Notes under the pieces: model-generated | What the model was told of the DNA's origin: nothing | Seen by the model: only the letters and a program-made list of their open reading frames with translations | Database searches by the model: none | Source: Candidatus Limivicinus faecipullorum | GTDB taxonomy: Bacteria; Bacillota; Clostridia; Oscillospirales; Oscillospiraceae | Direction: 5' to 3' | Assembly: GCA_018711755.1 (NCBI GenBank) | Contig: DVHY01000201.1 | Coordinates: 1-11,686 of the forward strand | Length of the DNA: 11,686 nucleotides | Made by a program: the position numbers and the translations under genes | Shown: positions 6,307 through 11,686 of the stretch, one piece after another | Numbering within the stretch: position 1 is the stretch's first letter | Layout of the letters: each line of letters starts with the position of its first letter

Positions 6307-6531
6307 ATGGATCTGTTTATGGATATCAGTCTGCAGGACTGCCCCGTCTGCGGGCACCCCGGGCTGCTGGAAGAGGAGAACGGCTGGTGCTTCTATGTGA
6401 TGTGCCTGGACTGCGGCAGCCAGACCGCCGAGATAGCCTATAAATCCAGGGACGAGCGCAAGGCTGCCGCCCAAAGCGCCGCCGACCTCTGGAACATGGG
6501 CAAGGTGGTATCCCCCACTCCCGGCTCCTGA
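6307..6531 (+). CDS. Small zinc-ribbon protein, Lar (restriction alleviation) family-like
   Basis: A 74-aa protein with two CxxC knuckles (Cys12/Cys15 and Cys33/Cys36), the second in a CLDCGSQT context, and a C-terminal helix ending in the LWN motif (61-63). This spacing of CPxCG, then CxxCG, then a helix with WN is the Lar-like pattern, named after the Rac-prophage protein that modulates type I restriction; most members are uncharacterised. I chose the ATG at 6307, with AGGAG 7 nt upstream. The in-frame ATG at 6301 sits only 1 nt after that site, and TTG at 6289 lies upstream of it. It stands alone with its own promoter and terminator and no phage or restriction genes beside it, so the anti-restriction role is not supported by context. 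A generic small Zn-ribbon is the alternative. Confidence 0.75.
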   Translation: MDLFMDISLQDCPVCGHPGLLEEENGWCFYVMCLDCGSQTAEIAYKSRDERKAAAQSAADLWNMGKVVSPTPGS

Positions 6532-6547
6532 GCCTGGGACATAAGCT

Positions 6548-6598
6548 GCGCCGGCCCCGGACTGCGGATGTACCGCAGTCCGGGGCCGGCGCTTTTCC
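6548..6598 (+). terminator. Strong intrinsic terminator of the Lar-like gene
   Basis: Arms 6548-6567 and 6573-6592 form a perfect 20-bp stem with a 5-nt loop, followed by TTTTCCC and further T-rich sequence. It sits between convergent genes. The minus side has no T-run, so it works chiefly for the + strand. Confidence 0.88.
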
Positions 6599-6621
6599 CT
6601 TTTATTCTTTCTTTTGCCGTA

Positions 6622-7365
6622 TCATTCCAGGTAGTAGCGGCGCAGGCCCACGGAGTGTTTCCCGTATTCTATGGCCTCAGTGGGGCAGCGGCATATGCAG
6701 GCCATACAATGGATGCATCCGCCATGCCACACGGGACGCCCGTTTTCAATGGTGATGTTGTTCACCATGCAGTTTTCCGCGCACTGTCCGCAGGAGATGC
6801 AGGCCCCGGTGACACGGAACTTCCTGTCCCCTATGGTGAAGCGGTAAAAGCCCCGGTTCACCGGCCCGCTGAGGAAACTGCCCAGGACTCCGGCCTTCCT
6901 CTCCGGGAAAGCCTCCCCCGCCTTTATCTGCCCGGCGGCTTTCAGGGCCTTCTTCTCACCTATGCGCAGCAGCTTTTCCGCCGTTTTTTCATCAGGCGCG
7001 GAGAATACGGCAATATAGTTTTCCGGCATCTTTATCTCCGCCAGACCCATGAACCGGAATCCCTTGGCGGCGCAGAGCTCCCTGATCCCCTTCTGAGCGT
7101 TGCCCGTCCCGCTGCCGCAGTCCATTACGAAATAGGCCTGGTCGGAGCCGGTGAAGCTGCTGTCCGTGATAAAGCGGCGGAAGGTCCTGGGTATCTGCCA
7201 GCCGTAGGTGGGGGACACAAAGACCCAGGGCTTTTCAGAGGCAAAGCTGCCCGTCCTGTTTTGTTTTATCAGCTCCGGTGCCGAGACCAGTTCGTCCTCC
7301 AGAGCGGAGGCCAGGCTTCGGGCCAGGAAGCGGCTGTTGCCTGTGCCGGTAAAATAAATGACCAT
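6622..7365 (-). CDS. EFR1-type protein: flavodoxin-like domain fused to a 2x[4Fe-4S] ferredoxin
   Basis: A 247-aa cytoplasmic redox protein. The N-terminal flavodoxin-like domain has the phosphate-binding loop FTGTGNS (5-11) for FMN and a SPTYGWQIP segment (51-59). The C-terminal third is a bacterial ferredoxin domain with two [4Fe-4S] motifs, Cys189/192/195/199 and Cys217/220/223/227. The product fits the EFR1 family (flavodoxin plus ferredoxin) common in anaerobic Bacillota, which presumably passes electrons from one- to two-electron carriers; partners are unknown. The ATG at 7365 lies 2 nt after the stop of the upstream thioesterase gene, with AGGAGG inside that gene, so the two are co-transcribed and probably coupled. 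A candidate Rex operator lies near the shared promoter, which would suit a redox carrier. Confidence 0.9.
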   Translation of the reverse strand: MVIYFTGTGNSRFLARSLASALEDELVSAPELIKQNRTGSFASEKPWVFVSPTYGWQIPRTFRRFITDSSFTGSDQAYFVMDCGSGTGNAQKGIRELCAAKGFRFMGLAEIKMPENYIAVFSAPDEKTAEKLLRIGEKKALKAAGQIKAGEAFPERKAGVLGSFLSGPVNRGFYRFTIGDRKFRVTGACISCGQCAENCMVNNITIENGRPVWHGGCIHCMACICRCPTEAIEYGKHSVGLRRYYLE

Positions 7366-7367
7366 GT

Positions 7368-7790
7368 CTATTCCTCCTTGTCTTCCTCGGCCATGGCCTT
7401 GAATCTGGCGTCCAGCTCCGGGCAGAACTTCCTCATTATCACAGGATGGCCCTGGGCGTTGGAGCAGCCGTGGGTCACCTTGCCGGTAAAGACCAGCTCC
7501 CCGTCTTCCCCGTACATTCTGAAACCAAACACCAGTCTCACCCCTGTGTATTCCAGGACCCTGACTTCTATGCGCAGCCGGTCCCCGGCGGTGCTGCTGC
7601 GGCGGTACATTCCTTCCACCTCCGCCACCGGCAGCAAGAGCCCCGCCTTTCCCATCAGCTCATAGCTCACGCCCCTCTGTTCAAACAGCTCGGTCCTGGC
7701 CTCCTCCATGTATCTCACATAGTTGCTGTGATGAGTGATGCCCATTTTGTCCGTCTCGTAGTAATTTACCTTGCGTATATACTCTGTCAC
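7368..7790 (-). CDS. Acyl-CoA thioesterase, YbgC/4HBT hotdog family
   Basis: A 140-aa hotdog-fold thioesterase, the usual length. The family motif is clear at 10-30: YYETDKMGITHHSNYVRYME, with Asp14 at the catalytic Asp position of the 4-hydroxybenzoyl-CoA thioesterase/YbgC group. Such enzymes hydrolyse acyl-CoA or acyl-ACP; the specific substrate is not readable from sequence. It starts with GTG at 7790, preceded by GGGAGGA at a 7-nt spacing. It is the first gene of a two-gene operon with the flavodoxin/ferredoxin protein and is divergent from rex. The acidic tail AEEDKEE overlaps the ribosome binding site of the next gene. Confidence 0.9.
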   Translation of the reverse strand: MTEYIRKVNYYETDKMGITHHSNYVRYMEEARTELFEQRGVSYELMGKAGLLLPVAEVEGMYRRSSTAGDRLRIEVRVLEYTGVRLVFGFRMYGEDGELVFTGKVTHGCSNAQGHPVIMRKFCPELDARFKAMAEEDKEE

Positions 7791-7832
7791 GTTTTTTCCT
7801 CCCGCTGCGGAGTTCTTCCGCCCGCGCTGTCT

Positions 7833-7861
7833 ATTTTACATCCGAACAGGGAATATTACAA
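7833..7861 (-). promoter_or_regulatory. Promoter of the thioesterase-flavodoxin/ferredoxin operon
   Basis: On the minus strand TTGTAA (7861 down to 7856), a 17-bp spacer and TAAAAT (7838 down to 7833) give a good sigma-A match. Transcription would start near 7826, about 36 nt before the GTG start. Confidence 0.6.
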
Positions 7862-7862
7862 T

Positions 7863-7877
7863 AGCCAAGCCTTGGCT
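7863..7877. promoter_or_regulatory. 15-nt palindrome abutting the -35 of the minus operon
   Basis: AGCCAAG at 7863-7869 and CTTGGCT at 7871-7877 are perfect inverted repeats around one base. The site begins 2 nt upstream of the -35 hexamer of the thioesterase operon, a good position for a regulator. No cognate protein is recognised. Confidence 0.35.
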
Positions 7878-7968
7878 CCTCATAAGCCCGAGGCCCGGCG
7901 TCCCTCCTGTTTCCTTGTAGGATATGTAGAAAACTATCTTCAAATATTGTGCAAAAAAACGGCTATCA

Positions 7969-7986
7969 TAATTAAAAAATTAACTA
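7969..7986. promoter_or_regulatory. Candidate Rex operator
   Basis: This 18-nt near-palindrome, TAATTAAAAAATTAACTA, matches 11 of 14 defined positions of the clostridial Rex site TTGTTAA-N4-TTAACAA. It lies between rex and the divergent flavodoxin/ferredoxin operon, 18 nt upstream of the rex -35. The surroundings are very AT-rich, so a chance match is possible. The outer TTG/CAA positions, which contribute to Rex binding, are imperfect on both sides. Confidence 0.3.
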
Positions 7987-8004
7987 TTTTGATAATTTTT
8001 GTCC

Positions 8005-8033
8005 TTGAAATAGTTTTTTACTTATGCTATAGT
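8005..8033 (+). promoter_or_regulatory. Promoter of rex
   Basis: TTGAAA (8005-8010), a 17-bp spacer and TATAGT (8028-8033) with TG one base upstream of the -10 (extended -10). Predicted start is near 8040, giving a leader of about 55 nt. Confidence 0.75.
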
Positions 8034-8047
8034 TGAAAAGTGAGTTG

Positions 8048-8076
8048 TGCCGCGGGGCGAGTTTTCCCCTTCGGCA
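8048..8076 (+). other. Hairpin in the rex 5' leader
   Basis: TGCCG (8048-8052) pairs with CGGCA (8072-8076), and GGGG (8054-8057) with CCCC (8066-8069), around an 8-nt loop. It ends 5 nt before the ribosome binding site (AAGGAG, 8082-8087). There is no U-tract, so it is not a terminator; it may protect the mRNA or tune translation. Confidence 0.4.
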
Positions 8077-8095
8077 TATGTAAGGAGAGATTATT

Positions 8096-8767
8096 TTGAA
8101 GCGACTCAAGGTATCAAACAATGTTATCCGGCGGCTGCCCAGGTACCTGCGCAAGCTGGACGAGCTTTCCGGAAATGGAATAAGCCGCATATCTTCTTTT
8201 GAGCTGGGTCAGCAGCTCGGGCTGACTCCCTCCCAGATCCGCCAGGACTTCAGTTGCTTCGGCGAGTTCGGCCAGCAGGGATACGGCTACAATGTCCCCG
8301 CTCTGCGCACGCAGATCGCCTCCATCCTGGGTATTGACAGGGGATTCAAAGCCGTCCTCATCGGCGTAGGTAATATCGGCCGGGCTCTGATGGATAACTT
8401 CTGCTTCGGCGACTGGGGCTTCAAGCTGGAGTGCGCCTTCGATATCAAGCCCGCTCTCATCGGCACCAGCTTCAAGGGCGTGCCCATATACAGCATGGAC
8501 TATCTGGTGGAGTACCTTCAAAACAACCACGTGGATGTGGCGGTGCTCACTGTCCCCAAGGAAGTGGCCGTGTCCGTCACCAATACCCTCACATCCAACG
8601 GGGTGGACGCTATCTGGAATTTCACCAACGTGGAGCTTACAGAGCCCAGCAGCCCCACTCTGGTCGAAAATGTCCACTTCTCCGACAGCCTGCTGTCCCT
8701 GAGCTATTTCGTGGCCGAGCGCAAGGATGAGAACGCCGCAAGAGCCGCCAGGGCCGAAAAGCTGTGA
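8096..8767 (+). CDS. rex: Redox-sensing transcriptional repressor Rex
   Basis: A 223-aa homodimeric repressor that binds DNA when NADH is low and lets go when NADH rises, controlling fermentative and respiratory genes. The N-terminal winged helix (1-80) carries IRRLPRYLRKL (11-21) and the recognition region TPSQIRQDFSCFGEFG (44-59) with the conserved GYGYNV wing (62-67). The Rossmann domain has GVGNIGRA (90-97, NADH loop). The C-terminal helix with FSDSLLSLSYF swaps between subunits. The start is TTG at 8096 with AAGGAG 8 nt upstream; no later Met fits the family N-terminus. It has its own promoter and terminator. The Ala/Arg/Glu tail makes it slightly longer than most (about 210-215 aa). Autoregulation is plausible through the nearby candidate site. 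Confidence 0.96.
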   Translation: MKRLKVSNNVIRRLPRYLRKLDELSGNGISRISSFELGQQLGLTPSQIRQDFSCFGEFGQQGYGYNVPALRTQIASILGIDRGFKAVLIGVGNIGRALMDNFCFGDWGFKLECAFDIKPALIGTSFKGVPIYSMDYLVEYLQNNHVDVAVLTVPKEVAVSVTNTLTSNGVDAIWNFTNVELTEPSSPTLVENVHFSDSLLSLSYFVAERKDENAARAARAEKL

Positions 8768-8803
8768 GCTGTTAAATCCTGTAAAATAACTTAATAATAT
8801 TGC

Positions 8804-8835
8804 AACAAAGAGCTTCCATCGGGAGGCTTTTTGTT
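8804..8835 (+). terminator. Intrinsic terminator of rex
   Basis: Arms 8804-8817 and 8822-8835 pair over 14 positions with one mismatch and one G-U pair, around the tetraloop ATCG. The 3' arm itself contains TTTTTGTT. It lies 36 nt after the rex stop codon and leaves only a short gap before the HAD gene. Confidence 0.8.
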
Positions 8836-8891
8836 ATATCATATAGATGTTGCCACAGGCCGGCTTATTTTGTTTTGGAGTTGATCTCTTC

Positions 8892-9518
8892 TTGTTTGCA
8901 GACTCTGTAATTTTTGATTTGGACGGCACTTTGTGGGACTCCTGCCGCTCCGTAGCCGAGAGCTGGAGCCTCACGCTGGCGGAAAAGCACGGCGGCCTAA
9001 TGCATCTGTCCGAGGGGGATATCCGGGGCATCATGGGCATGACCGCCCCTCAGATCGCCGCCAGCCTCTTCGCCCCCTACGGTGCGCAGGCCGAGGCCGT
9101 GTGCCTTGACTGTCTGGAGGATGAGTGTCTCTACATCTCCCGGCACGGCGGCAGGCTCTACCCGGGAGTGGAGGAGCTCTTCCGCGCTCTCAGCTCTTCC
9201 CTGGGCCTGTATATCGTCAGCAACTGCCAGGACGGGTACATCCAGTGCTTTCTTGAGTACACAGGCTTTGGGAAATATATCTCCGACTATGAGTGCTCCG
9301 GCGTCACCGGATTGAGCAAGGGGGAGAACATCCGCCTGGTGGCCCGGCGCAACGGCCTTATCTCCCCTCTGTATGTGGGGGACACCTCCATGGATGAGGC
9401 CAGCGCCCGCAGCGCCGGCCTGCCTTTCGTCCATGCCGCCTACGGCTTCGGCAGAGCTTCCGCCCCGGACGCCGTTATACACAGTCCCCTGGAACTATTG
9501 GATATTATCGAGGTTTGA
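8892..9518 (+). CDS. HAD-superfamily hydrolase (phosphoglycolate-phosphatase-like)
   Basis: A 208-aa haloacid dehalogenase-type phosphatase. All four motifs are present: motif I FDLDGT (nucleophile Asp9, acid/base Asp11), motif II VSN (Ser110), motif III Lys143 in GLSKGEN, and motif IV GDTSMD (Asp164, Asp168). A helical cap lies between motifs I and II (about 18-85). The substrate is unknown; members of this subgroup are often annotated as Gph- or PpaX-like. The start is uncertain. I prefer TTG at 8892 because family members begin a few residues before the FDLDGT strand and GGAG lies 11 nt upstream. The alternative ATG at 8847 adds 15 hydrophobic residues, has no ribosome binding site and sits 11 nt after the rex terminator. 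It is followed 3 nt later by mnmE. Confidence 0.85.
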   Translation: MFADSVIFDLDGTLWDSCRSVAESWSLTLAEKHGGLMHLSEGDIRGIMGMTAPQIAASLFAPYGAQAEAVCLDCLEDECLYISRHGGRLYPGVEELFRALSSSLGLYIVSNCQDGYIQCFLEYTGFGKYISDYECSGVTGLSKGENIRLVARRNGLISPLYVGDTSMDEASARSAGLPFVHAAYGFGRASAPDAVIHSPLELLDIIEV

Positions 9519-9521
9519 GCA

Positions 9522-10880
9522 ATGTCAGACACTATCGCAGCCATAGCCACCGGCTCCCAGGTGGCCGCCATAGGAATAGTCCGCCTTTCCGGGCCGGACA
9601 GCCTGCCCCTTATGGACAGGCTCTTTAAGCCCATGAGCGGCAAGGCCATGTCCCAGTCCCGGGACAGGAGCCTTGTATACGGTAACTTGTATGACTGCTC
9701 CGGCGAGCTGCTGGATGTCTGCCTGTGTACCATAAGCCGCGGCCCCCACAGCTACACAGGGGAGGATACCGCTGAACTCCAGTGTCACGGTTCGCCCGTG
9801 GTGCTGAGAGCCGTGCTGGACGAGCTATTCAAGCTGGGCGCCCGCCATGCGCTCCCCGGAGAGTTTACCAAGAGGGCCTTTTTAAACGGTCGTATGGAGC
9901 TTACTGCAGCCGAGGCCGTGGCGGATATCATTGATGCCGAGTCCATAGACTACGCCAAGAACGCCGCCGGGCAGCTCTCCGGGGCCATGGAACGGAAAAT
10001 AGAGGGCATATATTCCGCCCTGGCAGACATCAGCTCCCACTACCATGCGGTGCTGGATTACCCCGACGAGGATATCGAGGACTTCCGTCTGGAGAACTAC
10101 CGGGCTCAGCTGGACTCCGCCCTGGCCGGGCTGCGGCAGCTGCTGGACAGCTTCAGCCGGGGAAAGCTCATGCGCTCCGGCATACCCGCCGCCATCGTGG
10201 GATTGCCCAATGCGGGCAAGAGCTCTCTGCTCAACGCCCTGCTGGGCTTTGACCGAGCCATAGTCACCGACGTCCCCGGCACCACCCGGGACACCATCGA
10301 GGAGAAGCTGAGGCTGGGCTCGGTGACTTTGAAGCTGTGCGACACCGCAGGCATCCACGAGACCTCCGACCGGGTGGAGCGGCTGGGAGTGGAGCGCAGC
10401 CGCAGGGCCATGGAGGATTCGGAGCTCGTAATCGTGGTCCTGGACGGGAACCGGGAGGGCGATGCGGAAGAGGAGGAACTGCTCCGCTCCGCGGCGGCCG
10501 CCCCCCACGCTCTGGTGGTCATATCCAAAAGCGACCTGGAGCTGCGGCGCAAGGCCCCGGATACCGCTCTGCCGGTAGTTACCGTCAGCTCAGTAAGCGG
10601 AGAGGGGCTCAAGGAGCTGGAAGCGGAGATAGAACGCATGTTCCCCATGCCCCAGGCCCCCGCCGGGGAGATACTCACCAATGCCCGCCAGGCGGAAGCC
10701 GTGTCCCGGGCTCTGGAGAGCATGGAGGCGGCCCTGGACGCCATGGGCGGCGGCTGCACCCCGGACATCGTGCTCACGGAGACCGAGGAGGCCATGTCCG
10801 CTTTGGGAGAACTCACCGGGCGCAGCGTGCGCTCCGATGTGACAGACAGGATTTTTCAAAGGTTTTGTGTGGGAAAGTGA
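9522..10880 (+). CDS. mnmE: tRNA uridine-5-carboxymethylaminomethyl modification GTPase MnmE
   Basis: A 452-aa GTPase that, with MnmG, modifies U34 in the wobble position of certain tRNAs. The N-terminal tetrahydrofolate-binding domain (1-118) includes PGEFTKRAFLNGR (112-124), the helical domain follows, and the G domain (about 221-375) is inserted in it. G1 is GLPNAGKS (227-234), G2 TTRD (254-257) and G3 DTAG (274-277). The C-terminus ends in the invariant FCVGK with Cys449. G4, normally NKxD, reads SKSD (335-338), an Asn-to-Ser change in the guanine-recognition motif. A GAGG lies about 8 nt before the ATG. The gene lies 3 nt after the HAD gene and 6 nt before the CAT-like gene. It is not in the frequent rpmH-yidC-jag-mnmE-mnmG cluster. 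Confidence 0.97.
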   Translation: MSDTIAAIATGSQVAAIGIVRLSGPDSLPLMDRLFKPMSGKAMSQSRDRSLVYGNLYDCSGELLDVCLCTISRGPHSYTGEDTAELQCHGSPVVLRAVLDELFKLGARHALPGEFTKRAFLNGRMELTAAEAVADIIDAESIDYAKNAAGQLSGAMERKIEGIYSALADISSHYHAVLDYPDEDIEDFRLENYRAQLDSALAGLRQLLDSFSRGKLMRSGIPAAIVGLPNAGKSSLLNALLGFDRAIVTDVPGTTRDTIEEKLRLGSVTLKLCDTAGIHETSDRVERLGVERSRRAMEDSELVIVVLDGNREGDAEEEELLRSAAAAPHALVVISKSDLELRRKAPDTALPVVTVSSVSGEGLKELEAEIERMFPMPQAPAGEILTNARQAEAVSRALESMEAALDAMGGGCTPDIVLTETEEAMSALGELTGRSVRSDVTDRIFQRFCVGK

Positions 10881-10886
10881 GGAAAA

Positions 10887-11519
10887 ATGGAATATACCTA
10901 TATAGATATGAGCACATACCCCAGGCGGAAGCATTTTGACTACTTCCGCTCTCTCGCCTACCCCTATGTGGGCATGACTGTGAACCTGGACGTGACCGAA
11001 TTTGTGAACAAGTCCAAAGCCCAGGGCCTGCCCTTCTTTCTCAGCCTCTGCTACTGTGTGGCTCAGGCCGCCAACGGCGTGCCGGAGTTTCGCCAGCGTA
11101 TAAAGGACGGCGGCATCATACAGTATGATTGGTGTCAGCCCTCCCACACTCTTGCCCTGGAGGACGGCAGCTATTGCTACTGCAACTTGGAGTGCGACAT
11201 GAGCTTCCGGGAGTACCTGCCGAAAGCTCTGGAGGCCCAGAAGAAGGCCTTTGAGGAACGCTCTCTGGAGGATGGGGAGGATGGGGACTCTCTCCTCTTT
11301 GTCAGCTCCATTCCCTTTATCAGCTATTCCTCCCTGGTCCAGCCGGTGCCCTGCCCCGCCGACAGCAATCCGCGGATAAGCTGGGGCAAATATTTCCGCC
11401 AGGGTGACAGGCTGCTGCTGCCCGTCTCGGTGCTGTGCAATCACGCTCTGGTGGACGCCATACATATCTCCCGTTTTTACGCCACTCTGGATATGGCCCT
11501 GACCAGTCTTTTTCGCTGA
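10887..11519 (+). CDS. Chloramphenicol acetyltransferase-like (CatA-fold) protein
   Basis: A 210-aa protein of the CAT family, close to the usual 215-220 aa. Matches to CatA include the N-terminal region with RKHFDYF (14-20), the SIPFISYSSL segment (141-150) with Ser at the Ser148 position, SWGKY (165-169), and the active-site region NHALVDA with catalytic His186 and structural Asp190. The standard H-x3-D-G motif has Ala instead of Gly here. Catalytic residues are kept, so acetyl-CoA-dependent O-acetylation is likely, but the substrate may not be chloramphenicol; divergent chromosomal CAT-like genes often confer no resistance. GAGG overlaps the mnmE stop and the ATG follows 6 nt after it, so it is co-transcribed with mnmE. 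No mobile-element marks surround it. Confidence 0.85.
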   Translation: MEYTYIDMSTYPRRKHFDYFRSLAYPYVGMTVNLDVTEFVNKSKAQGLPFFLSLCYCVAQAANGVPEFRQRIKDGGIIQYDWCQPSHTLALEDGSYCYCNLECDMSFREYLPKALEAQKKAFEERSLEDGEDGDSLLFVSSIPFISYSSLVQPVPCPADSNPRISWGKYFRQGDRLLLPVSVLCNHALVDAIHISRFYATLDMALTSLFR

Positions 11520-11526
11520 TTGACTA

Positions 11527-11555
11527 TTGACATACCGTCAGCTCTGTGCTATTAT
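11527..11555 (+). promoter_or_regulatory. Promoter of tRNA-Ser
   Basis: A perfect TTGACA (11527-11532), 17-bp spacer and TATTAT (11550-11555) with an upstream TGC (extended -10). Predicted start is near 11562, 15 nt before the tRNA. It begins 8 nt after the stop codon of the CAT-like gene, with no terminator between them, so read-through from the operon is possible. Confidence 0.85.
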
Positions 11556-11576
11556 ACTTTGGCAAGTCGGCATTAT

Positions 11577-11668
11577 GCAGAAGTACCCAAGAGGCCGAAG
11601 GGGCTCCCCTGCTAAGGGAGTAGGCGTGTATAAAGCGCGCGAGGGTTCAAATCCCTCCTTCTGCGCCA
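11577..11668 (+). tRNA. tRNA-Ser (anticodon GCU)
   Basis: A complete 92-nt class II tRNA with encoded CCA. The acceptor stem pairs GCAGAAG (11577-11583) with CTTCTGC (11658-11664), discriminator G at 11665 and CCA at 11666-11668. The anticodon arm is CTCCC/GGGAG (11604-11608/11616-11620) with a 7-nt loop and anticodon GCT at 11611-11613, reading AGC and AGU. The long variable arm (GCGTG 11624-11628 with CGCGC 11636-11640) identifies serine. The T arm is GAGGG/CCCTC around TTCAAAT. G34 is not a target of MnmE, so the neighbouring mnmE has no direct link to this tRNA. Confidence 0.97.
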
Positions 11669-11686
11669 GTTCATCCCCTGCCAAGG

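Noticed and set aside
6568..7665. + strand 365-codon frame
   Set aside because: Antisense to the EFR1-type gene and the thioesterase, both with clear motifs. Its start lies inside the terminator hairpin.
1..11686. CRISPR array, insertion sequence, integrase or prophage genes
   Set aside because: I found no regularly spaced direct repeats, no transposase or recombinase motifs, and no phage module. The collagen repeats are coding and the tRNA lies too near the window end to judge it as an attachment site.

Overview
The window looks like a chromosomal stretch from a GC-rich, anaerobic, probably gut-associated member of the Bacillota (Clostridia). The grounds are the redox repressor Rex, a biotin-dependent Na+-pumping decarboxylase, an EFR1-type flavodoxin/ferredoxin protein, a BclA-like collagen protein, strong Shine-Dalgarno sites and sigma-A-type promoters. 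The lineage is an inference. GC-rich coding sequence with heavy use of the Ile codon AUA is an odd signature that may help place it.

Layout. 1-307: no convincing gene, but an almost continuous chain of stem-loops. 308-1093 (-): a PAP2-family membrane phosphatase. 1262-2293 (-): a collagen-like surface or spore protein with a Cys-rich N-terminus. 2294-2742: non-coding, holding the divergent promoters. 2743-6124 (+): a four-gene operon for an oxaloacetate decarboxylase Na+ pump, in the order alpha (carboxyltransferase), gamma (OadG), free biotin carrier, beta (OadB), closed by a hairpin terminator. 6307-6531 (+): a small Lar-like zinc-ribbon protein with its own promoter and terminator. 7790-6622 (-): a two-gene operon of a YbgC-like thioesterase and an EFR1-type flavodoxin/ferredoxin. 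8096-8767 (+): rex, divergent from that operon, with its own promoter and terminator. 8892-11519 (+): a tight run of a HAD hydrolase, mnmE and a chloramphenicol-acetyltransferase-like gene. 11577-11668 (+): tRNA-Ser(GCU) behind a near-consensus promoter.

How they work together. The decarboxylase moves CO2 from oxaloacetate to biotin on the separate carrier. OadB then releases it and exports Na+, so decarboxylation energy becomes a sodium gradient, as expected in a fermenter. Rex reads the NADH/NAD+ ratio, and a near-match to the clostridial Rex operator lies between rex and the divergent flavodoxin/ferredoxin operon, suggesting but not proving redox control there. I did not find an unmistakable new multi-gene system. 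The least explained items are the 1-300 stem-loop chain, the possible Rex site, the Cys-rich collagen protein and the CAT-like enzyme with a changed active-site motif.
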